A program made the position numbers and the translations under genes. A DNA stretch of 40,703 nucleotides from a bacterium (GTDB taxonomy: Bacteria; Babelota; Babeliae; Babelales; JABGSX01). The stretch lies in NCBI GenBank assembly GCA_018647505.1, contig JABGSX010000023.1, positions 1 through 40,703 on the forward strand, read 5' to 3'. Every line of letters begins with the position of its first letter. The first letter of the stretch is position 1. Positions 7,984 through 15,550 of the stretch are shown piece after piece. The notes under the pieces were generated by a model, which had not been told where the DNA came from, made no database searches, and saw nothing but the letters and a program-made list of their open reading frames with translations.

Positions 7984-8190
7984 CGTTCGCCCTGACCAAG
8001 TCTGGGGGCCGTATCGAACGGCGAGCAAGCTTGATTTTGTGTGTAAAGCCGATATCCACACTTGTTCGTATGCATTCGATTTCGTTTGCAAATACTCACT
8101 TCACTTAGCACGAACGGGGGATTAACTTTCTACTAAAATAAATTATCATGGCCGTTCGCCCTGAGTAAACCCGTAGGGTGCATCGAATGG
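7984..8190. repeat. Cluster of three imperfect GTTCG...CGAAC inverted repeats
   Basis: The 422-base gap 7831-8252 holds no convincing gene but three related palindromes. 7984-8020: CGTTCG...CGAACG with inner CCC/GGG. 8064-8115: GTTCGT...ACGAAC. 8152-8190: CCGTTCG-CCCT...AGGG...CGAATGG, a two-step hairpin with one G-U pair. Units 1 and 3 share the sequence CGTTCGCCCTGA; unit 2 read on the minus strand begins CCGTTCGTGCTAAG. This resembles the dispersed CGTTCGnnCTGAG-type palindromes known from many bacterial genomes (REP-like), here in degenerate form. Local base composition is richer in G+C than its surroundings. Confidence 0.6.
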
Positions 8191-8252
8191 GTGTCTTCGA
8201 ACCGCGCAAATGATTGTCTATACGAATGAAAACAAATGCAGGTTTTTAATGT

Positions 8253-8789
8253 TTAGTCATTTCCCTGGTTTTCTAAGTTCGCTATCAATTGTCCTATGCA
8301 TATCATGATGCTCATTGCTATTCTGTTTGAGTATTCAAATTCTTCATTTTCGAGAGCTTTAAAAAAAGCCTCTGTTTCACGCAATAAAACTGGATTGTTT
8401 TGAGTAAAAACTCCAATTACGTTTAAAGATGTTGTCCTCATAAGATCAATTTTTTTCTTTGTTTCATCTTTTTCTTCCTCTGTTGGCAGAGACGTTATTT
8501 TTTGTGCGAGATTTAAACTTCCTGAAAAACAAAAGACTAATGTTTCAATAATTTTTTCTATTTCCCTTTTTAACTCTGGAGACAATTCTTTTTTTTGTAT
8601 GGTTGATGGATTATCTACAGTGTTGTTTCTTAATTTTTTATTGTATAAGGGCACGCAAATCATCAGTGTTGCTGCTGTTGAGCACCATACAACATTTCCC
8701 CAAAAATGTGAAAGTGTATGACTTGTTGCCGCTTGCATTGAAAGCAAAATTGATAGAATGATTATGGTCTTTTTTTTGACTTGTCCCAT
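8253..8789 (-). CDS. Small signal-peptide/membrane protein, unknown function
   Basis: 178 residues, start ATG at 8789, 18 bases downstream of tsaD on the same strand. The N-terminus MGQVKKKTIIILSILLSMQAATS is a signal peptide. A second hydrophobic segment (WGNVVWCSTAATLMICVPLY, ~30-49) may be a membrane anchor. The rest is helical and charged, with FCFSGSLNLAQKI shared in outline with the gene at 7312. No recognised domain. It is the last gene of the minus-strand cluster that runs 10658 to 8253. Linkage to tsaD is probably positional, not functional. Confidence 0.68.
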   Translation of the reverse strand: MGQVKKKTIIILSILLSMQAATSHTLSHFWGNVVWCSTAATLMICVPLYNKKLRNNTVDNPSTIQKKELSPELKREIEKIIETLVFCFSGSLNLAQKITSLPTEEEKDETKKKIDLMRTTSLNVIGVFTQNNPVLLRETEAFFKALENEEFEYSNRIAMSIMICIGQLIANLENQGND

Positions 8790-8807
8790 TGTGTCTCTAA
8801 ATGTTGG

Positions 8808-9830
8808 TTATGTAAAAATATCTAGCTCTAAATTGGAAAACTTGTTTTGTTCTGCTTTGTATTGAGCTACAAATGCAATCATTGCTCCATTATCTGTACA
8901 AAACTTAGGTGATGGAGCAAAAAATGGAATATTTTTATTGTCACATATTTTTGATATTCGTTGTTTCAAATATTTGTTGCATGCTACTCCACCCGCAAAT
9001 GTTACAGCTTTAACCTCTGGATATGGCTTAAGTGCTAGTTCTATTTTTTCACAAAAAATATCGCCAATGCAAACCAGCAATGAGCTTGCTACCTTTTTTT
9101 GAAGAGCTGTATCTTTAGAATTTAAAAACGTCTTTGTTTTCATATCATAGTGTCCACGTTTGACCAGGTCATAAAGTACTGCTGTTTTTAAACCAGAAAA
9201 GCTAAAATTTAATGTTTTTTTGTTTGATCGGGGATATGTGAAAAAATCATAAAAACGTTCTTCTGTGGCCAAATTTTCTATAATTGGGCCGCCTGGGTAT
9301 GGTAGGTTTATCAGCTTTGCAATTTTATCAAAGGCTTCGCCTGCCGCGTCGTCTAAAGTTTTACCAATAACTTCATATTTTCCAAAGTCTTTAACCAGGC
9401 ATAAGCTTGTGTGTCCGCCAGAGGCAACAAGGCATAGGTGTGGAAATGGAACGTTCTGCTCTAAAAATGAGGAAAAGATGTGTCCCTCAACATGATTTAC
9501 CCCAATCAGTTTTTTATTTTTTGCCCAAGCAATGCTTTTTGCAAAACACAGGCCTACAAGAAGAGAACCAGGAAGTCCTGGTGAGTTTGTTACAGCAACA
9601 ATGTCAATGGATTCAAATGTGGAATTGGCTTGTTTTAGTGCGTCTTGAACTATCGTTGATATTTTTTCTATGTGAGACCGTGATGCAAGCTCGGGAACTA
9701 CGCCGCCAAACTTTTTATGTTGTTCTACCTGAGAAAACAGAACGCTGGACATAAGACCTTTTTCTGATTCGTATACAGCTGCTGCGGTCTCGTCACATGA
9801 TGTTTCTATACTTAAAATTTTATGTGGCAT
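8808..9830 (-). CDS. tsaD: tRNA N6-threonylcarbamoyladenosine transferase TsaD
   Basis: 340 residues, full family length. TsaD transfers threonylcarbamoyl to A37 of ANN-decoding tRNAs with TsaB and TsaE. The opening KILSIETSCDETAAAVY and PELASRSHIEKI are family hallmarks. The metal-binding HVEGH sits around residue 110, followed by SGGHTSLCLV, and FSFSGLKTAVL and FAGGVACNKYL lie further on. It belongs to the ASKHA (actin-like ATPase) fold. The start at 9830 lies only 6 bases after the stop of the preceding gene (9837), so translation is probably coupled; no strong Shine-Dalgarno is visible. Firm. Confidence 0.97.
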   Translation of the reverse strand: MPHKILSIETSCDETAAAVYESEKGLMSSVLFSQVEQHKKFGGVVPELASRSHIEKISTIVQDALKQANSTFESIDIVAVTNSPGLPGSLLVGLCFAKSIAWAKNKKLIGVNHVEGHIFSSFLEQNVPFPHLCLVASGGHTSLCLVKDFGKYEVIGKTLDDAAGEAFDKIAKLINLPYPGGPIIENLATEERFYDFFTYPRSNKKTLNFSFSGLKTAVLYDLVKRGHYDMKTKTFLNSKDTALQKKVASSLLVCIGDIFCEKIELALKPYPEVKAVTFAGGVACNKYLKQRISKICDNKNIPFFAPSPKFCTDNGAMIAFVAQYKAEQNKFSNLELDIFT

Positions 9831-9836
9831 TGTTTT

Positions 9837-10658
9837 TTAGCGTGATGTTTTGACAATTGTTACGTTACTTACTTTTGTTGTGTTTTCTGGTCGTACATGG
9901 AATGTGTCGATGTTTATCGATGCCAACAACGAGTTTATAAGCAATGCATAAATTTCTTGTTTAGGAACGGACTCTTTAATACAGATTTTTGGCAATATAC
10001 TTGTGTGTCCAATTTCGCTTTTTGTTCCAGGCTCAAGCCTGTCGATTAATTCAGCAGGAATAACCAAAAATGTTGCACCATCAGTTACCATTGTTTTTTT
10101 ATTGTGCTTTCTTATCACTACGGATGTTTCGTCTTTCTCGTCTGGAACAGGCTCCCAGCTTACTAGTTGCTTTTCGTCTTTGTCAGGCTTAGAAATAACT
10201 TTTATGAACTTTGTTTTTATAAAGGGAGTGTTTTCAGGTATTTCCCACGATTCTATGGTGTTTTTGCCACTATTATTTTTAGGTTCAACATTTCCAGAAA
10301 TAAAAACCTCAAATTCTGTAGCCTCTTGTTCCCCAAGGATAAGAAGGTCTAGTCTATTGTTTTTGGGTTTACTGCTTTTTTCGCCACTTCTTTTCTCATC
10401 GATGGTTGAGGAACTTTCTAGCGACTCTAATCTTTTTCCGTCTTTATAAACCCGTACATTTGGTGCACAGTCAATATACTCTGGAAATTGCACAGAAAGA
10501 ATAAATGAGGCGCGGTCATGTGCTTTTTCTTCGGCTTCTATTAATTCGCTAGCTATATCTTGCACAAACGCTTCTCTTGCAGATGGGTTGTTACTTTTTA
10601 TAGACATAACCGTTGATATTCCAAGAACAAAAACTAGGAAAAAACATTTTCTGTTCAT
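9837..10658 (-). CDS. Secreted protein, unknown function
   Basis: 273 residues from ATG 10658. The frame extends upstream to a TTG at 10691, but the ATG gives a clean signal peptide (MNRKCFFLVFVLGISTVMS), so it is preferred. The mature part is hydrophilic with beta-rich segments (ASFILSVQFPEYI, LDLLILGEQEATEFEVFISG, ATFLVIPAELIDRL) separated by Lys/Ser/Asn-rich linkers. No Cys pairs, catalytic motif or known domain recognised. It heads the minus-strand cluster with tsaD (6-base gap). It is divergent from the DUF2062 gene at 10772, with the shared promoter region in 10659-10771. Confidence 0.7.
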   Translation of the reverse strand: MNRKCFFLVFVLGISTVMSIKSNNPSAREAFVQDIASELIEAEEKAHDRASFILSVQFPEYIDCAPNVRVYKDGKRLESLESSSTIDEKRSGEKSSKPKNNRLDLLILGEQEATEFEVFISGNVEPKNNSGKNTIESWEIPENTPFIKTKFIKVISKPDKDEKQLVSWEPVPDEKDETSVVIRKHNKKTMVTDGATFLVIPAELIDRLEPGTKSEIGHTSILPKICIKESVPKQEIYALLINSLLASINIDTFHVRPENTTKVSNVTIVKTSR

Positions 10659-10771
10659 ACCGTACCATTTTTCATTTTTTAGGATTTTCAAATATTTTTC
10701 TTTCAGTTTGTTATGATAAACTAAAGTTGATATTTTTTAAAGCTTTTAGTTGGTTTTACAAAGGGGCAGCG

Positions 10772-11293
10772 TTGAGTATTAGAATAATGTTTTCATCTGT
10801 GCGCAAGCGGGCATTTCAATTTTTAAAAGACTTGGCATTAAAAGAAAAGTCTCCAAATAAATTGGCTCTTTCTTTTGCCATGGGTGTGTACATAGCCATT
10901 TGTCCGTTTCTGTTTTTACATACGCTAATGATTTTTGTTTTTGCTTGGTTGTTCAGATTAAACACGGCTGTAACTTTTGCTACTGGTTATGTTGTAAACA
11001 ATCCATTTTCTATGGTTCCAATTTTCGCAACAGATTATGCATTTGGTTATTGGCTTTTACACAAGGTGTTTAATTTTACCACGCATGAACTTAACCCATT
11101 TTGGATTACCTACATAAACGAGGCAATTAATCAAAAAATAGGCATACCAGATGCATGTTTTTGGTCTTTTATGGTAGGTGGAAATATAATTGCTATTGTA
11201 GCTGGAGTTGCTTCATATTTTATAATGAAGCCTGCTTTTAAGCGCATTATAAGACAAGTTGATATAAGACGAAAGTTAGCAAAAAATAAGTAA
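10772..11293 (+). CDS. DUF2062-domain membrane protein
   Basis: 173 residues from TTG 10772. AAGGGG at 10761-10766 lies 5 bases before this TTG, while the alternative ATG 10787 is too far from it, and a longer open frame back to 10613 runs into the divergent gene. The core matches DUF2062: SPNKLALSFAMGVYIAICPF, then two membrane helices, then VVNNPFSMVPIF, then a further helix pair (MVGGNIIAIVAGVASYFIM). The basic C-terminus faces the cytoplasm by the positive-inside rule. Biochemical role is unknown for the family, which often occurs with glycan or lipid genes. smpB follows 44 bases downstream. Confidence 0.85.
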   Translation: MSIRIMFSSVRKRAFQFLKDLALKEKSPNKLALSFAMGVYIAICPFLFLHTLMIFVFAWLFRLNTAVTFATGYVVNNPFSMVPIFATDYAFGYWLLHKVFNFTTHELNPFWITYINEAINQKIGIPDACFWSFMVGGNIIAIVAGVASYFIMKPAFKRIIRQVDIRRKLAKNK

Positions 11294-11337
11294 ATTTTAA
11301 CTGAAAAGTGGAGAGGTTTATAGGTTAAAGGATTTTT

Positions 11338-11799
11338 ATGAAATTGATTACAAAAAATAAAAAAGCGTTTTTTGATTACGCGGTTTTGGATACGGTTGAG
11401 GCAGGAATTGTATTAACTGGCAACGAAGTAAAATCAATAAAAAGTGGAAACATTTCATTGGCTGGATCATTTGCCAATGTTCATGATGGTGAGTTGTTTT
11501 TGGTAAATTCGCATGTGTCAATGTATAAGCATTCTTACTCAAAGGACGAGGGCACAGAAAAGAGATCACGAAAGCTTTTGGTTCACAAAAAAGAATTAAA
11601 TAAGCTGGTTGGTGAAGTTTCTCGCAAAGGGACAACAATTGTTCCTTTAAAAGTTTACATCAATGCAAAGGGAAAAATAAAAATAGAGATAGGTCTTTGT
11701 AAGCATAAAAAAGCTATAGGAAAAAAACAGGCCTTAAAAGAGCAAGACATTCGCAGAGAAACTCAACGCGAGCTTAAAGAAGTGTTTAAGTACAAATAA
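11338..11799 (+). CDS. smpB: SsrA-binding protein SmpB
   Basis: 153 residues. SmpB binds tmRNA and delivers it to stalled ribosomes, its C-terminal tail monitoring the empty mRNA channel. Family features seen: KNKKAFFDYAVLDTVEAGIVLTGNEVKSI near the N-terminus, GSFANVHDGELFLVNSHVSMY, RKLLVHKKEL, TIVPLKVYINAKGKIKIEIGLCKHKK, and the basic tail. RBS AAAGGA precedes ATG 11338. Its RNA partner ssrA is in the same window at 21797. A bidirectional terminator overlaps the 3' end. Firm. Confidence 0.97.
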   Translation: MKLITKNKKAFFDYAVLDTVEAGIVLTGNEVKSIKSGNISLAGSFANVHDGELFLVNSHVSMYKHSYSKDEGTEKRSRKLLVHKKELNKLVGEVSRKGTTIVPLKVYINAKGKIKIEIGLCKHKKAIGKKQALKEQDIRRETQRELKEVFKYK

Positions 11800-11831
11800 A
11801 AAGCGGCGATTTTGATTGCCGCTTTTTATTT
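11794..11831. terminator. Bidirectional terminator between smpB and the poly-Glu gene
   Basis: AAATAAAAAGCGGC (11794-11807) pairs perfectly with GCCGCTTTTTATTT (11818-11831), loop of 10. The A and T tracts serve both strands, ending smpB (+) and the convergent gene at 11854 (-). Confidence 0.88.
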
Positions 11832-11853
11832 GTATTACTTGTTGTCTTTGTTT

Positions 11854-12351
11854 TTACAATTCTGAAAAATCTCTCTCCCCATCAGAGTCGCTTTCTTCTG
11901 GTGGGGCATCTTCTTCTGGACAAATCTCTTCTTCCTCCTCGGATTCTTCTTCTTCTTCTTCTTCTTCTTCTTCTTCTGGCGCTTTGGCTGCCACAGCTAC
12001 TTTTTCTTCTGCTTCTTTTGGAAGGCCATCTTCACCATCTTCTGGAACCATTACTACCTCTGGAAGTGGAACTTCTTTTTCCTTTGGTGGTTGTTTTTTC
12101 CCACAACAGCGGCATTTTGCACATAGTTTTTTACATGCCAACGCAAAGGCTTGTCTGCAATTTCTACGCTCTTCTGCGGCATCTTTATCAGCTGCTTCTT
12201 CAGGCTCTTCTTCGGCGTGGGCGGTTTCTTTGCCTTCTGGAACTTTAACGATTACAGCGTCTGGACTTGCAGTTTCTGGTGGGCCTTCATCGCCTGCGGC
12301 TACACCAAAGGTAAAGGCGAGTAAAAGGCTTAAACACAATACGTACTTCAT
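11854..12351 (-). CDS. Acidic secreted protein with poly-glutamate run and Cys cluster
   Basis: 165 residues. Residues 1-19 are a signal peptide (MKYVLCLSLLLAFTFGVAA). The mature protein is strongly acidic. A basic Cys-containing segment lies at ~64-83 (CRQAFALACKKLCAKCRCC), and residues 126-136 are eleven consecutive Glu, followed after one Ser by five more. The open frame on the opposite strand is a by-product of this low-complexity coding (poly-Ser from the TTC repeats) and is not a gene. The Cys segment recalls the Cys clusters of the genes at 26208-29418. Possible metal or cation binding is inference only. Confidence 0.78.
   Translation of the reverse strand: MKYVLCLSLLLAFTFGVAAGDEGPPETASPDAVIVKVPEGKETAHAEEEPEEAADKDAAEERRNCRQAFALACKKLCAKCRCCGKKQPPKEKEVPLPEVVMVPEDGEDGLPKEAEEKVAVAAKAPEEEEEEEEEEESEEEEEICPEEDAPPEESDSDGERDFSEL
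11944..11976 (-). repeat. Trinucleotide microsatellite (11 x TTC on +, GAA on coding strand)
   Basis: Eleven exact TTC units in a row, encoding eleven Glu in the 11854-12351 gene. An exact triplet tract is prone to slippage, which would change the Glu count without shifting the frame. Confidence 0.95.
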
Positions 12352-12478
12352 TTAGTACTCCTAAAAATAAAACTAAAAAGATACCATACAAATTATCACT
12401 TTATATCACTAGGCTTGTTTTTTGTATTTTTTTTTGGTTTAGCGTGGTTTATTGTAGTATTTACACTAAGTAAAACCG

Positions 12479-13492
12479 TTAATTGCCACATACAACATTA
12501 GAAGTTTTACCTTTTTTAAATCCTTTAATGTTATTGACGGTTATTTCCAAAATGCGCTCTAGCGCCTCACGAGAATTAAATGCATTGTGAGGTGTTATAA
12601 TTACATTTGGATGATCAATAAGGTAATGGTTGGCCAGTGTTATGCGAATATTTTTAATATCTGGATTTGGTTCCAATATAAGTTGAGTTTCATATTTTTC
12701 TTCAAGACTTGTCTCTTCCTCTAAAACATCTAGCCCTGCACCTAATATAATTCCATCTTCAAGAGCTTGGACAAGAGCCTCAGTTTGGACAAGTCCTCCT
12801 CGTGCTGTGTTTATTAGGCATGCGCCTTTTTTTAGATTTTTTATATTTTTTTTGTTAATCATGTGGTGTGTGTGTTTGTTGTGTGGTGCGTGCAGGGTAA
12901 TTATGTCAGAATTTTTAAGAAGCTGTTCAAAAGATGTGTATTTTGCATTTTTTATTTTTTTCACGTCAGGATTTTCTTTTAAATCAAAAGCAAGAATTTT
13001 CATGCCAAATCCTTCTGCTATTTGACATACATAAGCTCCTATTGCGCCTGTCCCAATTACACCGATTGTTTTTCCTTTTAAGTCAAAACCTTGTAGATCT
13101 TCACGTGCAAAACAGTCACTTTTTACCTTGCTATAGGCTAGACAAATTTTGCGGGAAACATTTAGTAATAATGCAAAGGCATATTCTGCGACGGTGTTTT
13201 GTCCGTACGAAGGCACGTTGCACACCGTTATTTTTTTACTTTTTAACTCTTCAGTTTTTATATGGCAAAAGCCTGTTGATCGTGTTGTTATTAATTTTAC
13301 GTTTTTAAATCGTTTTAATTCTTCTTTTCCGATGCATGAATTTACAAAAACACACAAAATTTCTGCGTTGTTATCAGAAACGCTTGGATGATCTTGAACT
13401 GTTCCAGAAAGAAATGTGATTTTATCGGTTGAAAGTTGTTTTTCAAGATATTCTTTTTCCCATTCTTTTTCATAAAAGCATACAATATTCAT
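12479..13492 (-). CDS. D-isomer-specific 2-hydroxyacid dehydrogenase (D-lactate dehydrogenase-like)
   Basis: 337 residues, cytoplasmic, NAD(H)-dependent. Start ATG 13492 with GGAG seven bases upstream on the minus strand. The Rossmann motif GVIGTGAIGAYVCQIAEGF is in the middle, with an acidic residue (AFDLKEN) after the second strand favouring NAD. The catalytic triad of the family is visible: Arg in NTARGGL, Glu in DVLEEE, His in TPHNAF. The order of features and the long insertion near DVLEEETSLEEKYE resemble LdhA-type D-lactate dehydrogenases, but substrate cannot be fixed from sequence alone. Monocistronic. Confidence 0.9.
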   Translation of the reverse strand: MNIVCFYEKEWEKEYLEKQLSTDKITFLSGTVQDHPSVSDNNAEILCVFVNSCIGKEELKRFKNVKLITTRSTGFCHIKTEELKSKKITVCNVPSYGQNTVAEYAFALLLNVSRKICLAYSKVKSDCFAREDLQGFDLKGKTIGVIGTGAIGAYVCQIAEGFGMKILAFDLKENPDVKKIKNAKYTSFEQLLKNSDIITLHAPHNKHTHHMINKKNIKNLKKGACLINTARGGLVQTEALVQALEDGIILGAGLDVLEEETSLEEKYETQLILEPNPDIKNIRITLANHYLIDHPNVIITPHNAFNSREALERILEITVNNIKGFKKGKTSNVVCGN

Positions 13493-13553
13493 TTTTTCTC
13501 CTTTTTAATTTTTTTATAATTTTTTTTATTCTATCGCAAATTTATCAAATCAA

Positions 13554-13587
13554 AAAGCCCTATAACAAATTAACGCTATAGGGCTTT
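13554..13587 (-). terminator. Terminator of the 13612 HAD gene
   Basis: AAAGCCCTATA (13554-13564) pairs with TATAGGGCTTT (13577-13587), loop of 12. Read on the minus strand it is followed by TTTTTG, as expected for termination of the gene ending at 13612. Confidence 0.85.
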
Positions 13588-13611
13588 AAAATTGTATTTA
13601 CTAAGAAGAGT

Positions 13612-14391
13612 TTAAGCCTGTGCGGCTAATCTTTCTTGTGCGATAAACGTTTCATATTCTTCATCAGCAAGATCTGGATTAAAGTTCTTTGATAATTCGT
13701 CGCACTTTGAATAACGCAAACCAACAAACTCTACATCCCTTTTTGCCGCAGACCCTTCTACCTGTTTTAAATATTTTTCTTGGTCGTCTATAAAAATTAC
13801 AGCTTCAAATTGTGTTTTATTAATGTCTAAAAATCGGAATAGTGCTTCGCCTTTGTGGTTATCTTTTACCCCAAGAATTCCATTTAAATACAAGCATGGC
13901 CAAACGAGATCATTAAAGAAACAGTATTTTTTAAAATTGTCGTTGTTTGAATCAATTCCTATTCCTTCAAGTTGTATATGTGTTCTATATAATAGTTCTG
14001 CTGAGCGCGCTGTTAGACATATTACATTGTATCCGTCTTGTTTTAGTTGTCTTATTACTTGTGCTGTGCATGGCTCAACTGTTTGCATGTTGATTCTGAA
14101 TTGTGCATAAAAGTATTCTGGCAAGGTTAATTGAATCGCTTCAGTATTGCTCATTCCTTGTGCCATTTTTTGTTGAACCATATGTACAAACCAAGGGTTT
14201 CCGCCAAATTCCCTTGTAGACATCATTAATGTTTGGTCAATGTCGCAGGCAACAAGAACCTTCTCCGGATCATATTTTTTTGCTTCTTGTAATAAATCTT
14301 CTATAGAATCACTCTCTTGGATGTGTGGAGATGTGCTAGAAAAAAGTAGAAAAATAAAAAGAGCACAAAGATACTTGAATTGCATTTTCAT
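13612..14391 (-). CDS. Secreted HAD-superfamily phosphatase-like protein (DUF2608 type)
   Basis: 259 residues with signal peptide (FKYLCALFIFLLFSSTS, to ~residue 22). HAD motifs are complete: motif I DIDQTLM (Asp50, Asp52), motif II CLTARS (Thr127), motif III Lys180 in HKGEAL, motif IV IFIDDQEKYL (Asp202, Asp203). This matches the exported DUF2608/class-B-acid-phosphatase-like group known mainly from host-associated bacteria. Substrate unknown; a periplasmic or secreted phosphatase is the likely role. A close paralogue lies directly upstream at 14547-15341. The two share motif order and even the 3' flank, so they arose by tandem duplication. This copy is intact. Confidence 0.85.
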   Translation of the reverse strand: MKMQFKYLCALFIFLLFSSTSPHIQESDSIEDLLQEAKKYDPEKVLVACDIDQTLMMSTREFGGNPWFVHMVQQKMAQGMSNTEAIQLTLPEYFYAQFRINMQTVEPCTAQVIRQLKQDGYNVICLTARSAELLYRTHIQLEGIGIDSNNDNFKKYCFFNDLVWPCLYLNGILGVKDNHKGEALFRFLDINKTQFEAVIFIDDQEKYLKQVEGSAAKRDVEFVGLRYSKCDELSKNFNPDLADEEYETFIAQERLAAQA

Positions 14392-14546
14392 AAAAACCTA
14401 TTTCCTTGTAATAGTATGAAATTAAAAAATATTAATAAAATTAAAACGGACTTTAAATTGTAGAGCTTTTATCTTAATTTGTCCAAAGCGAAAAGCTTTG
14501 TAACAAATCAATGTCCATGGGCCTTTAGTTGTGCAGACTAAGCATA

Positions 14547-15341
14547 CTAAGGTTGTTTTTGGTTGTATGTTTGGTTTTCTTGTGAAATAAGCTTTTCGTA
14601 ATCTTTGTCTGCAGCATTTTGATCGAAAATTGATTCCCTGTTGTCACAACAAGAATAGCGCAATCCTACAAAGTTTATTCCTTTTTTCTTGGCAATTTCT
14701 TCTATCTGCTTTAGGTATTTTTCTCTATCGTCGATAAAGACGATTGTTTTAGGATAGAATTTGTTTGCATCCAAAAGAAGAAATAAAGCTGTCCCCTTGT
14801 TGTTTTCATTCACCCCAAATATCCCATTCTTATACATACATGGATATTCAAGATTGTTAAAGTGGCATTGTTGTGGAAATGTTTTGTTGTGGAAGATTAT
14901 TCCAGAGCTTTCTAGTTGCGTTAGAGTTTTGCTCAAGAATTCTGGGGTGCGGGCTGTTAGGCACATGATTCTATATCCACTATTTTCAAGTTCTTCTATG
15001 ACTGATTGTGTACATGGTTCTACACATTTCATTTCGATTTCAAATTGTTTATAAATGTTTTCTGAAAAGGTTGTTTTAAAGGCTCCAACATTTTGTGTTC
15101 CTTCTGTTTGGTGTTTTTTTAACATGTAATCAAACCATCTGTCGCTACCAATTTCTGTTGTTGATTTTATAAGCGTGTTGTCGACGTCGCAGACAACAAG
15201 AGTTGTTTTAGGGTCAAATTTTTGTGATATATCTAAAAGGTTTTTTATTGTATTGCATTCCTGTATGCGTGAAAAAACACTTGTATAAAAAATAAATGGT
15301 AAAAAAGCTCAGAGAAATTTGTTTTTTGATTTTACAAACAT
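14547..15341 (-). pseudogene. Secreted HAD paralogue with one in-frame TGA in the signal peptide
   Basis: The uninterrupted frame from ATG 15125 (192 residues) lacks HAD motif I. Reading upstream in the same frame restores the rest: DPKTTLVVCDVDNTLI (motif I) and, further up, an ATG at 15339-15341 with MFVKSKNKFL, then TGA at 15309-15311, then AFLPFIFYTSVFSRIQECNT. The stop is codon 11, inside the signal peptide, where TGG (Trp) would fit. Motifs II (LTARTPEFL), III (NKGTALF) and IV (FIDDREKYL) are all intact and align with the 13612 copy. Options are a recent nonsense mutation, a sequencing error, read-through, or internal initiation giving a motif-I-less cytoplasmic fragment. The downstream terminator has also decayed compared with its sister, which favours a pseudogene. 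Confidence 0.75.
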
Positions 15342-15486
15342 TTTGGTTCTTTACATATGGTATGATTTTACATACTAGCTCAACTTATAATATATTTTTA
15401 TGTTAATAGAAGGCTTATATTTTGTCCAACAAAAAAAGGCCTACTAAGTTTTATTTGCGAAAAAGCTGGAAAAAATCCTAGCTTTT

Positions 15487-15494
15487 GATACAAT
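15487..15494 (+). promoter_or_regulatory. Candidate extended -10 (TGATACAAT) upstream of the 15551 gene
   Basis: TG-n-TACAAT at 15486-15494 lies about 55 bases before the GTG start at 15551. No good -35 at standard spacing, which an extended -10 can tolerate. Tentative. Confidence 0.35.
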
Positions 15495-15550
15495 TAGTAT
15501 TAGTTGATTAGAGTTTTATTTTGTTAGTTTTTAATAACTTGGAGGTTATT

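Noticed and set aside
7913-8125. Plus-strand open frame of 70 codons
   Set aside because: It lies across the inverted-repeat cluster, with no RBS or protein features.
11816-12355. Long plus-strand open frame rich in Ser and Leu opposite the poly-Glu gene
   Set aside because: Poly-Ser arises from the TTC repeats of the minus-strand gene; it overlaps the smpB terminator, and the minus strand has the signal peptide.
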